Shown: in pieces, positions 13,873 to 21,697 of the stretch | Position numbering within the stretch: the stretch's first letter is position 1 | Layout of the letters: each line of letters begins with the position of its first letter | Assembly (NCBI GenBank): GCA_041687755.1 | Contig: JBDNJM010000015.1 | Location: forward strand, 1-29,120 | Direction of reading: 5' to 3' | Length of the DNA: 29,120 nucleotides | DNA from: JBDNJM01 sp041687755 | GTDB taxonomy: Bacteria > Planctomycetota > UBA1135 > GCA-002686595 | The notes under the pieces: model-generated | What the model was told of the DNA's origin: nothing | The model's input: only the letters and a program-made list of their open reading frames with translations | The model's database searches: none | Translations under genes and position numbers: made by a program

Positions 13873-16502
13873 AGCTGAAAGGCCCGCTTGCGGAAGCGCT
13901 GACGCACGACCTCGGCCAAGGTGTTGAGGATGAAGGTCATCACGAACAGCACGAAGCCCGCCAGGAACAGCACGCGGTAGTGCGCGCCGGCCTTGACCGC
14001 TTCAGGCAGCTCGGTCGCGATGTTGGCGGAGAGCGTCCGGAAGCCGTTGAACATGTTCCAGTCCATGATCGCGGTGCCGCCGGTCGCCATCAGCACGATC
14101 ATGGTCTCGCCGACCGCACGGCCGAGGCCGATCATTAGGGCCGAGAACAGCCCGGACATCGCGGTCGGAATAATCACGCGCACGGCCGTCTGCCAGGGCG
14201 TGGCGCCCGCGCCGAGCGAGGCCTCGCGCAGGTGACCCGGCACGCTGGTGAAGGCGTCTTCGGCGAGCGTGTAGATGATCGGGATGATCGCGAAGCCCAT
14301 CACAAAGCCGACGACCAAGGCGTTGCGCTGGTCGTAGGAGCCGATGAAGCCCCCGCGCGGATCCCAGCCGAGCCCGTTGTTGAACAGCAGCGAAAGACCC
14401 CAGGCAAGGCCGAGGACCATGCTGCTCGCGCCCAAGAACTTCGCCAGCTCGAGCCAGGCCTGGGTGCTGTTGCTGCGCCCCGCGATCAGGTGGCGCAGAC
14501 GCGCTTGGAGCACGCGCCCGAACAACAGGGCAACGGCTACCACCGAGAGCGGCAGGAACAGGAACAGCCAGCCGGTCGCGCCCGTGCCCGCCCGTCCGTC
14601 GAGCCAGGCCTCGACGTCGCCGGCGAAGAACAGGCGCTCGAGGATCGGCGCGAGCGCGCCGGAAAGGGGCAGCGAGAGCAGCACCGCCAGGCCCATCGTC
14701 ACGAGGCGCTGCCAGCCCGACCAGCGCAGGCCCAGGTGCCGCGGCAGGAGCTGCCACAGGTGTGCGCCGAGCAGCAGCATGAACGGCAGTCCGAGGAACA
14801 TCGCGAGCACGCCGGGCAGCAGGTCCTGGACCATCGGCGCGATCAGCGTCGCCGCCAGGAAACCGAGCACGACGCTCGGCAGGGTCGCCATTAGCTCGAG
14901 TACGGCCTTGACCGTGGAGCGCACGCGGCCCTTCAGGTACTCGCTGGAGAAGATCGCGGCGAGCAGCGCAAGCGGCGCGCCGAAGATCATCGAGTAGAAG
15001 GTCGCCTTGAGCGTGCCGAAGACCAGCGGCGTGAGCCCGAGCTTCGGCTCGAAGTCGTCGCTGCTGCTGGTGGACTGCCAGGCGTGGGCCGGCCCCGGGT
15101 AGCCCTCGTACCAAACGGGCAGGAACAGCGACGCGAGCGAGGCCTCGGGGTACCCGATGTCCAGCTCCATGCGCGCCAGCTGGCCGCCCGCGAGGGCCAG
15201 GATTTCGTCTTGGCGGTCGGAGATCGCCAGTTGATCGATCGGCGCATCGAGGACCCCGCGCAGATAGGCCAGCTCGGACTCGGCCGTGACCTGGATCAGC
15301 TGGACGCTACCGCTCTCGGTGCCCAGCGCGATCACGCGGCTGCGCGGCGAGGTGACCACCGCGGTGACCCGTTCGCCGACAGGTCCCGGGAGCTCGTGGG
15401 CGCGAACGAGCTTGGGGCGCTCGCCTGGCTGCGCGCGCGAGGTGAACCAGGCCGACACGCCCCCGGCCGAGTCCACGGCGATCAGCGTGCCCTTGCCCAG
15501 CAGCGGCGTCAGCGACAACAGCTCGACGCCGCCGTCCTCGACCATGTCCACGACCTCCTCGACGACGCCCCCGTCCGTCGCGTCCACGCGGTAGTGGACC
15601 ACGCGCCCGTCGGCCCAGCCGAGGAACAGCCGGTAGCCGAGATCGTCCAGGGACAGGAACGGCGGCGTCCCCAGCATCGCGTCCGGCTCGTACGGCAGCT
15701 GGACGCTGAGCGCCTCCACGATCGTCTCGTCGGTCATGAAGTTGTAGCGCTCGCACAGGGTCGAGATGTACAGGCCGCCCTCGACGTCCAGGGAGCCAAA
15801 CACCACGCCCGAGGGCAGCTCGCTGACGTCCACGGCCTGGATCGCTACCTCACCGGCGGGCCGCACGCCCGGCTCGAGCTCCGCGGCGATCTCGATCCGG
15901 CGCAGCTGGCCCGTCGGGGTGCGCTCCAGGATCGCCGCGCCCGAAGGGCTCGCTTGACCGGGCTGGAGGGCCTGGAGCTCGGGAGCCAACTCCTTCTCTT
16001 CCGCGTCCGACAGGAACGTCTGGCGCACAACAATTTCGCCCAGCACGACCTGCCCGTCGGGGAAGCCCAGGGCCAGGCGCCGTCGTTCCGGCGTCATCGC
16101 GATCGCGCTCGGCGCCGGGCCGCCTTCGAAGGCGGCTAACGTCTGCTCGTGCATCAGCGCGCCGCTGTCGAGCGAACGCACTTCGAAGCGGCCGTCCGCC
16201 GCGAGGCTCCAGGCCAATCGCCCGCTCGGCCCGAGCCCGAGCCCGACGATCTCACTGCGCTCCCGCTCACTCGACTCCTGGACAGCGGTGTCGCGGGCCG
16301 CCACCGCCGACATCTCTCCGATGACCGCTTGCCGGAACAGAGGCGTGATGACCCACAACAGGAAGAAGAAGATCAGCGAGACCGCCAGGATCGTCCCAAT
16401 GCCCCCGATGCTGATGAACAGCTTCGCGGTGCGCTCCGCCCAGAGCACGCTCTTGCGCGTCTGACGGCGTCGTCCTCGACCGGTGAAGGACGGGTCTTCC
16501 AT
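13869..16502 (-). CDS. pstC: Phosphate ABC transporter permease PstC with propeller-like extracytoplasmic domain
   Basis: An 877-residue PstC, nearly three times the usual size. TM1 (about 28-52) is followed by about 420 hydrophilic residues made of repeating short beta segments ('GLGLGPSGRLAWSLAADGRFEVRSLDSGAL', 'AIAMTPERRRLALGFPDGQVVLGEI', 'VVTSPRSRVIALGTESGSVQLIQV'), a WD40/beta-propeller look. The permease core begins near 490 ('LTPLVFGTLKATFYSMIFGAPLALLAAIFSSEYL') and has the EAA-type loop 'EASLGAGATPWQTAVRVIIPTAMSGLFSALMIGLGRAVGETMIVLMATGG'. I chose the ATG at 16502 (MEDPSFTG), just before the basic N-terminus. A GTG at 16610 would add 36 residues without homology. C6 directly precedes the ATG and no Shine-Dalgarno is seen. 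The stop overlaps the pstA start. It partners PstA in phosphate import. Confidence 0.92.
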   Translation of the reverse strand: MEDPSFTGRGRRRQTRKSVLWAERTAKLFISIGGIGTILAVSLIFFFLLWVITPLFRQAVIGEMSAVAARDTAVQESSERERSEIVGLGLGPSGRLAWSLAADGRFEVRSLDSGALMHEQTLAAFEGGPAPSAIAMTPERRRLALGFPDGQVVLGEIVVRQTFLSDAEEKELAPELQALQPGQASPSGAAILERTPTGQLRRIEIAAELEPGVRPAGEVAIQAVDVSELPSGVVFGSLDVEGGLYISTLCERYNFMTDETIVEALSVQLPYEPDAMLGTPPFLSLDDLGYRLFLGWADGRVVHYRVDATDGGVVEEVVDMVEDGGVELLSLTPLLGKGTLIAVDSAGGVSAWFTSRAQPGERPKLVRAHELPGPVGERVTAVVTSPRSRVIALGTESGSVQLIQVTAESELAYLRGVLDAPIDQLAISDRQDEILALAGGQLARMELDIGYPEASLASLFLPVWYEGYPGPAHAWQSTSSSDDFEPKLGLTPLVFGTLKATFYSMIFGAPLALLAAIFSSEYLKGRVRSTVKAVLELMATLPSVVLGFLAATLIAPMVQDLLPGVLAMFLGLPFMLLLGAHLWQLLPRHLGLRWSGWQRLVTMGLAVLLSLPLSGALAPILERLFFAGDVEAWLDGRAGTGATGWLFLFLPLSVVAVALLFGRVLQARLRHLIAGRSNSTQAWLELAKFLGASSMVLGLAWGLSLLFNNGLGWDPRGGFIGSYDQRNALVVGFVMGFAIIPIIYTLAEDAFTSVPGHLREASLGAGATPWQTAVRVIIPTAMSGLFSALMIGLGRAVGETMIVLMATGGTAIMDWNMFNGFRTLSANIATELPEAVKAGAHYRVLFLAGFVLFVMTFILNTLAEVVRQRFRKRAFQL

Positions 16503-16629
16503 GGGGGGCAATGGAATGCTCTTGGAGGGGGAGGGTCGCTCGGCGGCCGAGCGTGGCTCGACCTGAAACGGAAGGAGCCGGCACCTCCCCGAAGTCGATC
16601 CAGGGGGCACCGGCGGATGCTAGCTAGTT

Positions 16630-16651
16630 AAAAGGGTCCGTCGCGAGGACC
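16630..16651 (-). terminator. Hairpin plus T-run between pstS and pstC
   Basis: Read on the minus strand, GGTCC pairs with GGACC around a 7-nt loop and is followed by CTTTT, starting 3 nt after the pstS stop. This is the only hairpin in the window with a T-run. Read-through of a partial terminator here would make more PstS than permease, as binding-protein operons commonly require. Confidence 0.6.
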
Positions 16652-16654
16652 GAT

Positions 16655-17692
16655 TCAGTGCTCTGACTTCAGGGGCGCGCTGGCCTCCATCGGACCGGTT
16701 TCAGGCAGCACCAGGCCGACCTTGGCGAGCTCGCGCTTGGCGACGGCGGCCGTGATTGGCAGGTAGCCGTCCTTCCCGACGAGCTTCTGGCCGTTGGCCG
16801 AAAAGACGAAGTGCAGGAACTGGGCGCGCAGCGGCTCGAGCTCGGTGCCCGGCTTGTAGTTCACGTAGAGCAGCAGCGCGCGGGCCAGCGGGTAGGTGCC
16901 GTCGTAGGCGAACTGGGCCTCGGCAGGCACGCCCGCAGGTGCGCCCTTCGCCGCCAGCGCAACGGTGTGCACGTCCGCGGTCAGATAGCCGATGCCGGAG
17001 TATCCGATCGCGTACTTGTCGTTGCCGATGCCGGACACGACGGCCGCGCTGCCGGATTGTTCTTTGACGCTGTCCTTGAAGTCGCCCTTGAACAGCGCGT
17101 TCTTCTTGAAGAAGCCGTAGGTGCCCGAGGCCGAGTTGCGGCCGTAGACGCTGATCGGCTTGTCTTCCCACTCGCCCGTCAGGCCGAGCTGGCCCCAGGT
17201 GGTGATGTCGTTCTCGTAGCCGCCCTCGCGGTTCTTGCTGAAGATCGCGTCGATCTGCTGAAGGCTCAGGGAGCGGATCGGATTGTCCTTGTGGACGTAC
17301 ACGGCGAGCATGTCGAGGCTCGTCGCGAGACCGATCGGCTCGTAGCCAAAAGCCTCCTTGAACTTGTCGACTTCCTCGGCCTTCATGCGACGGCTCATCG
17401 GCCCGAACGTCGACGAGCCCTCGATCAGCGCGGGCGGGGCGGTCGAGCTGCCCTTGCCTTCGATCTCGGTCTCGACGTTGGGGTAGGACATGGCGAAGCC
17501 CTCGCTCCAGAGCGCCATGAGTTGGTTCATGGTGTCGGAACCGACGCTCTTGATGTTGCCGGAGACACCGTCTGCGGCGACGTACTCCGGGAGCTTCGGG
17601 TCGATGCGGCTCTCCTCCTGGGCGACCTCCTGAAGGGCGAAGGAAGAGGCGGCGAGAAGCGCGATGCCGAGTCCGGTGCGGGTCAGTTTCAT
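16655..17692 (-). CDS. pstS: Phosphate-binding protein PstS
   Basis: A 345-residue periplasmic substrate-binding protein that delivers phosphate to PstCAB. The first 20 residues (MKLTRTGLGIALLAASSFAL) are a Sec signal peptide without a clear lipobox, so it is probably soluble. Family motifs include 'IKSVGSDTMNQLMALWSEGF', 'EGKGSSTAPPALIEGSSTFGPMSRRM' and 'PISVYGRNSASGTYGFFK', whose Ser/Gly loops hold the phosphate in the PBP-like fold. The ATG is preceded by eight C residues with no Shine-Dalgarno. It is the first gene of the leftward pst cluster, followed by a hairpin with a T-run before pstC. It diverges from the phosphate porin gene, with a phased repeat array between them that looks like a Pho-regulon control region. 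Confidence 0.95.
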   Translation of the reverse strand: MKLTRTGLGIALLAASSFALQEVAQEESRIDPKLPEYVAADGVSGNIKSVGSDTMNQLMALWSEGFAMSYPNVETEIEGKGSSTAPPALIEGSSTFGPMSRRMKAEEVDKFKEAFGYEPIGLATSLDMLAVYVHKDNPIRSLSLQQIDAIFSKNREGGYENDITTWGQLGLTGEWEDKPISVYGRNSASGTYGFFKKNALFKGDFKDSVKEQSGSAAVVSGIGNDKYAIGYSGIGYLTADVHTVALAAKGAPAGVPAEAQFAYDGTYPLARALLLYVNYKPGTELEPLRAQFLHFVFSANGQKLVGKDGYLPITAAVAKRELAKVGLVLPETGPMEASAPLKSEH

Positions 17693-18222
17693 GGGGGGGG
17701 AAGTTATGAAATTGTCTGCGTCGTCTTAGAGCGCAGGAGCGCGCTCGAAGTGAGCGTTGGTACGCGGGCCGAGCCGCGACCTTCCAGAGCAGGATCGGGA
17801 GGGTCGGTGAATGCCCCGCCAAGGGCTCGTGAAGAACTTGCAAATGCCCTAAGTCGAACTTCTACATGCCCTTGCAACCCTGTCGCTGAACCGATCTCGG
17901 CACTCCGTTCGCCCCACTCCCGCCGACAGGCGCGGAGCCCTGAAAGGCCCCCGAGCAGCCCGCCAGGGCATGCCTAGGCAGTTCCTTGAGCGCCGGCCGC
18001 GCGGACCACGGCAGCCGGCGGATGCGCCCCCACGTCGATCTCATTCTTGGGCCGAGCTGCGCTCACGGGGGGCGCCCTGGGCCCCGCTCCCCCCACCCTG
18101 TCCAAAAGCCGTCCGCTCCGTCCTGACTCCCGACCGGCCGCCGCAGCCCTTCCCGCGCGGCACCGCCCGGGCATCCCGCACACAACGGCCCCCCCCGCGC
18201 CCCACCGTTCTCTCCCCGCTCC
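17693..18222. other. Divergent pstS / porin regulatory region
   Basis: 530 bp without a supported gene. It holds the phased repeat array (17807-17883) nearer to pstS, a small GAGCGC/GCGCTC hairpin in the pstS leader (17729-17746), and C-rich leaders running into both start codons. The stretch 17900-18180 is GC-rich, and I see nothing specific in it. Confidence 0.65.
17807..17883. promoter_or_regulatory. 11-bp-phased direct-repeat array, candidate Pho boxes
   Basis: Consecutive 11-mers alternate between two types: GTGAAGAACTT (17829), GCAAATGCCCT (17840), AAGTCGAACTT (17851), CTACATGCCCT (17862). The result is a 22-bp tandem repeat matching at 14 of the last 17 positions. A further in-phase ATGCCC unit, GTGAATGCCCC, begins at 17807, and a weaker one (TGCAACCCTGT) at 17873. 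ATGCCC thus recurs at spacings of 33 and 22 bp. PhoB/PhoP-family regulators bind 11-bp direct repeats, and the array lies between divergent phosphate-uptake genes. The half-site is not the E. coli one, so this is inference from geometry and context. Confidence 0.6.
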
Positions 18223-19512
18223 ATGAAACGTATTTCCTTCGTCGCGCTCTCGACCGCCATGCTCCCCGGGGCAGCCCTGGCCCTCTCGGGAGGGTCTGAC
18301 GACAAGCCCGACTCGCCCGACGACGCGGTTCTGGACCCCACCGCGGCCATCACGGTGCCCGTCCAAGACACCGACATGCGGGTCTACAAGAAGGGCGACC
18401 TGCGCTTCGAGACCGCAGACCAAATGTTCACCGCGCGGCTCGGCGGCCGACTTCACTTTGACTGGACCTTCATCTCGGGCGACGACGGCCTGTCCCAGGC
18501 GCAGACCGAGGACAACATCCAGTTCCGCCGTGCGCGGGTGTTCTGGCGCGGGACCATGTACGAGCGCTTCGGCTACAAACTGTCGTTCGACTTCTCTGAC
18601 GCGGACCCCGCGTTCAAGGACGCCTTCCTCGAGGTCAAGGACGTCATCGGTGGCGTGGACCTGCTGATCGGCCAGTTCAAGGAGCCGTTCGGGCTCGAGT
18701 ACATGGTCAGCAGCAACGACATCACGTTCATCGAGCGCGCGGAGTCGTTCGCGCTCAACCCCGACCGCGGCACCGGCCTCATGTTCACCGGCGACGCCCT
18801 CGATGGCGACCTGTGGTGGGCGGCCGGCTTCTTCGGGTCAGAGACCGACCGCGCCGGCGAGAGCTCCGGAGACGGGGCTTACGCCTTCACGACGCGCGTG
18901 GCCTGGGCCAGCGACGAGGTCCTGGGCCAGCCCGACGACGAGTCGCTGCTGCACCTCGGCGCAGCCTTTACGAACCGCGGCACCGAGGGCGACTTCTCCG
19001 CCCGGCCCGAGTTCGACGTCGCCACGAGCTTCATCACGACCGGTGGCGTGCTCGACGGCGTCGCCGACGGCTCCCACGGCGTCGGCGTCGAGGCCGCAGT
19101 CGTGCTCGGACCCTTCTCGATGCAGGGCGAGTACGTGTACCGCAACGTGGACGCCGACACAGGCGATCCCGCCACGAGCGACCCGGTCCTCAACGGCTTC
19201 TACGTCCAGGCGAGCTACTTCCTGACGGGCGAGAGCCGGCCCTACAGCAAAGGTCACTTCACGCGCGTCCAGCCGCGCAGCAACTGGAACGGCTTCGGCG
19301 ACGGCATCGGCGCGTGGGAGCTAGCCTTGCGCTACTCCGAGCTCGACTTCGAAGAGGTCAACGCTGACAACTCGCTCGATGACGTCACCCTGGGCCTCAA
19401 CTGGTACCTCAACCCGGCCCTGCGCATGATGGCCAACGTCGTGCTGGTCTCCTCCGGCCTGCCCGACAGCGACGCTGAAGCGCTAGCCCTGCGCATGCAA
19501 TACACGTTCTAG
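18223..19512 (+). CDS. OprP/OprO-type phosphate or polyphosphate porin
   Basis: A 429-residue outer-membrane beta-barrel. The N-terminus (MKRISFVALSTAMLPGAALAL) is a Sec signal peptide. The mature protein has 'FTARLGGRLHFDWTFI', 'NIQFRRARVFWRGTMYERFGYKLSFDFSD', 'FKDAFLEVK' and 'VDLLIGQFKEPFGLEYMVSSNDITFIER', which are characteristic of the phosphate-selective porin O/P family. It ends 'LALRMQYTF', the C-terminal Phe that marks barrel-assembly substrates. Length matches OprP (about 430). It should let phosphate or polyphosphate through the outer membrane for capture by PstS. It diverges from pstS and shares the candidate Pho-box region, about 340 bp upstream of its start. The leader directly before the ATG is pyrimidine-rich without a Shine-Dalgarno. 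Confidence 0.92.
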   Translation: MKRISFVALSTAMLPGAALALSGGSDDKPDSPDDAVLDPTAAITVPVQDTDMRVYKKGDLRFETADQMFTARLGGRLHFDWTFISGDDGLSQAQTEDNIQFRRARVFWRGTMYERFGYKLSFDFSDADPAFKDAFLEVKDVIGGVDLLIGQFKEPFGLEYMVSSNDITFIERAESFALNPDRGTGLMFTGDALDGDLWWAAGFFGSETDRAGESSGDGAYAFTTRVAWASDEVLGQPDDESLLHLGAAFTNRGTEGDFSARPEFDVATSFITTGGVLDGVADGSHGVGVEAAVVLGPFSMQGEYVYRNVDADTGDPATSDPVLNGFYVQASYFLTGESRPYSKGHFTRVQPRSNWNGFGDGIGAWELALRYSELDFEEVNADNSLDDVTLGLNWYLNPALRMMANVVLVSSGLPDSDAEALALRMQYTF

Positions 19513-19549
19513 GCAGGCGCGAAGCTCTCTCTGTCTGGCGGGGGGGGAG

Positions 19550-19565
19550 GATACGGTGCCAGGCA
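19550..19565 (+). repeat. Dispersed repeat, copy 1 (GATACGGTGCCAGGCA)
   Basis: This 16-mer recurs exactly at 29056-29071. Both copies are preceded by a G-run and lie just after a stop codon (porin here). GTGCC-A-GGCA is the left part of a short palindrome typical of REP-like elements. Confidence 0.65.
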
Positions 19566-19576
19566 GGCGCGCCGGC

Positions 19577-20284
19577 TCAGTCGCGCATGCGGTAGCCGAC
19601 GCCGCGCACCGTCTGCAACACGTCGCCGGCGACGCCCAGCTTCTTGCGCAGGGCGCTCATATGCACGTCGACGTTGCGATCCAAGATCACGGTTTCGCCA
19701 TCGGTGATCCGGTCGACCAACTCGCCGCGGGTAAACACGCGACCGGGCCGCGAGACGAAGGTCCACAGCAGCCGAAACTCGGACCGCGTGACGTCGATGC
19801 GCTCGCCATTCGACACGACCTCGAAGCGGTCGGCGTCGACGACTAGGTCTTCCACCTCGACCCGGCGTCCGGCGTTCTTGGGCGGCGCCGTGTCGCGCTC
19901 GATCCGTCGCAGCAGTGCTCGCACGCGGGCGACCAGCGCCCGCGGACTGAACGGCTTGGTGACGTAGTCGTCAGCGCCCAGCTCCAGGCCGAGCACGACG
20001 TCGGACTCTTCGCCGCGCGCCGTCAGCATCAGGATCGGCAGCTTCTCCGTGTCCGGATCCTTCTGCAGCTCGCGGGCGACATCGAGCCCGCTCATCCCGG
20101 GCAGCATCAGGTCGAGCACCATGAGGTCCGCCCTGCCGCTCTTGGCGAGTTCGAGCCCGCGCGTGCCGCTGCTCGCGTCGAGGGTCTCGTAGCCCTCGCG
20201 CTGGAACGAGCGCACGAGCAGCTCACGGATATCGTCTTCATCCTCGACGATGAGCAGGGTCGGGGTGCTGGACTTGGTTCGCAT
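19577..20284 (-). CDS. phoB: PhoB-type OmpR-family response regulator
   Basis: A 235-residue two-domain transcription regulator. The receiver domain (1-120) has the acidic pocket around Asp15, phospho-acceptor Asp58 ('LMVLDLMLPG'), Thr88 and Lys110 ('DDYVTKPFSP'). The C-terminal winged helix (about 140-235) ends 'RNVDVHMSALRKKLGVAGDVLQTVRGVGYRMRD', the OmpR/PhoB DNA-recognition region. Given its place beside pstS and the porin, it probably controls phosphate starvation genes and may bind the phased array at 17807-17883. No PhoR-type histidine kinase lies next to it in this window. The gene converges on the porin, with 64 bp between stop codons that include a dispersed repeat. The PhoB name rests on context; the family is certain. 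Confidence 0.88.
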   Translation of the reverse strand: MRTKSSTPTLLIVEDEDDIRELLVRSFQREGYETLDASSGTRGLELAKSGRADLMVLDLMLPGMSGLDVARELQKDPDTEKLPILMLTARGEESDVVLGLELGADDYVTKPFSPRALVARVRALLRRIERDTAPPKNAGRRVEVEDLVVDADRFEVVSNGERIDVTRSEFRLLWTFVSRPGRVFTRGELVDRITDGETVILDRNVDVHMSALRKKLGVAGDVLQTVRGVGYRMRD

Positions 20285-20416
20285 GCGTTCATCTGCCGCC
20301 GGAAGTGACGGGTGTTGGAAGCAGACGCTATGCCTCCCAGAAAAAGACGGCGTGAAGATCGTGTGGAGCTTGCGCGAGCCGCGCCGAAAACGCGTTCGAG
20401 GGTCGCTGTTCGGATC

Positions 20417-21532
20417 TCAGCTCGACTGAAAACCGTAGAACGCCTCGCGCTCGAGTTCGGGCGCCGCTTCCGCTCGGATCTGGAAGGTTCGCACCGCCCA
20501 CAAGTCCCTGAAGACGCGGTACTTCGCTGCGGTCTGATCGAGGTAGTCCACGCCGCTCGAGCCGCCTGTCCCGGTCCGCCGGCCGATCACGCGTTCAACC
20601 ATTCGGGCATGTCGCTGGCGGAAGATGACCATTTGCTGCTCCAGTTCCACGAGCGCCTCAAGCAACGCGTTCGGCCAGGCCAGCAGCGCCCTGTCGGAAA
20701 ACCCGACGATCAGCAGGATCGCGGCCCGGATCCGACGCCGCCGAACGTCCCCCGAGGCCTCGAAGAAGTCTGCCAATGCTTTGACCTCGGCCTCGAAGCG
20801 CTTCGCCAACCGCGCGCGATCGGTGTCGTCACGCGCCACGCCCGCCATCGTCCGGCCGCTGCGCTCGACCTCGTCGGCGTGCGCTTGGGAGTACCGCGCG
20901 ATGAACGCATCTAGCGCCTCGTCCGCCTTCGCATCGCCGGGCCCCGCGCCGCCGATTGGCGTGCGGTACAACCACTCGTCGACCGCCTCCAGCAGAGTCG
21001 GCCGGCCGTCCAGGGCCTGCTCGACCCGCGCGAGGGCCGGCGACTCCGATCCGTCGTGGGAGCGCAGCGCCTCGCGGTAGTTGAAGCCCGCGCCCATGTC
21101 GACGCGGTCCTCGTCGCGCAGACCCAGGACTAGCTCCATTTCACGCATTTGAGCGCTCTGGAAGCCACTTGCCGGCGAGAGCTTGTCCCTGAAATTGAGG
21201 TACGCGTTGGTGCGCAGAGACTCGACCACCTCGAAGTGGTCCACGGCCCGGCGGAAGACCGAAGAGACCCGGCGAGCCGAGTGGACGGCGTCGCTGACGC
21301 GCTCTTCGGCCAGCGGCTCGACCAGTAGGTCGCGGAGGCTGCGCAGCTCGCGCAGGGCCAGCTTGAACCACAACTCGTAGACCTGGTGCACCACGATGAA
21401 CAGCACCTCGTCGTCGGAGAGCTGCTCCTCGTCCTGCTCGATGCCTCCCTGGAGGGCGAGCAGTTCCTCGACCCGGATGTAGTTCCAGTAGCTGGTCTGG
21501 GCGGGCGGCGGCGTCGGGGGAGTGGTGCTCAT
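20417..21532 (-). CDS. kynA: Tryptophan 2,3-dioxygenase
   Basis: A 371-residue haem dioxygenase that opens the indole ring of L-tryptophan to N-formylkynurenine, the first step of the kynurenine route. Motifs: 'SYWNYIRVEELLALQ', 'DEVLFIVVHQVYELWFKLALRELRSL' with distal His49, 'RTNAYLNFRDKLSPASGFQSAQMREMELVLG', and 'RHARMVERVIGRRTGTGGSSGVDYL' with the probable haem-ligand His at about 308. It is longer than typical bacterial enzymes (about 280), mainly through a hydrophilic middle segment. The ATG at 21532 is chosen because the family N-terminus follows within 14 residues. Longer upstream readings run antisense through bioB. The leader is C-rich without a Shine-Dalgarno. No kynurenine-pathway partner is adjacent. 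It diverges from bioB with 165 bp between the start codons. Confidence 0.93.
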   Translation of the reverse strand: MSTTPPTPPPAQTSYWNYIRVEELLALQGGIEQDEEQLSDDEVLFIVVHQVYELWFKLALRELRSLRDLLVEPLAEERVSDAVHSARRVSSVFRRAVDHFEVVESLRTNAYLNFRDKLSPASGFQSAQMREMELVLGLRDEDRVDMGAGFNYREALRSHDGSESPALARVEQALDGRPTLLEAVDEWLYRTPIGGAGPGDAKADEALDAFIARYSQAHADEVERSGRTMAGVARDDTDRARLAKRFEAEVKALADFFEASGDVRRRRIRAAILLIVGFSDRALLAWPNALLEALVELEQQMVIFRQRHARMVERVIGRRTGTGGSSGVDYLDQTAAKYRVFRDLWAVRTFQIRAEAAPELEREAFYGFQSS

Positions 21533-21697
21533 CGTCGGAGGGGAACGCGCGGAGGGGGGAATCGGGCCGGTGGGCCTCGTGGGAACCCGCGGCCCGCGCG
21601 GGGGCCGGGGGAGTCTAGGGGGCTCGGGGGGCGTTGGGAGGGTTCGGCGGCTACCATATCGCGCTCCCGAACCGACCAGGACCCCCAGAGCGCACCG

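Noticed and set aside
11072..16139. Long rightward frames antisense to pstB, pstA and pstC
   Set aside because: His/Asp/Gln-rich shadow translations of GC-rich coding DNA, without domains.
17693..17700. Eight-G run next to the pstS start as a phase-variation tract
   Set aside because: It is outside the coding frame, and similar C-rich leaders precede several other genes, so it fits a general leader pattern.
21533..21697. BirA- or BioR-type operator before bioB
   Set aside because: I looked for dyads of those types in the divergent region and found none.
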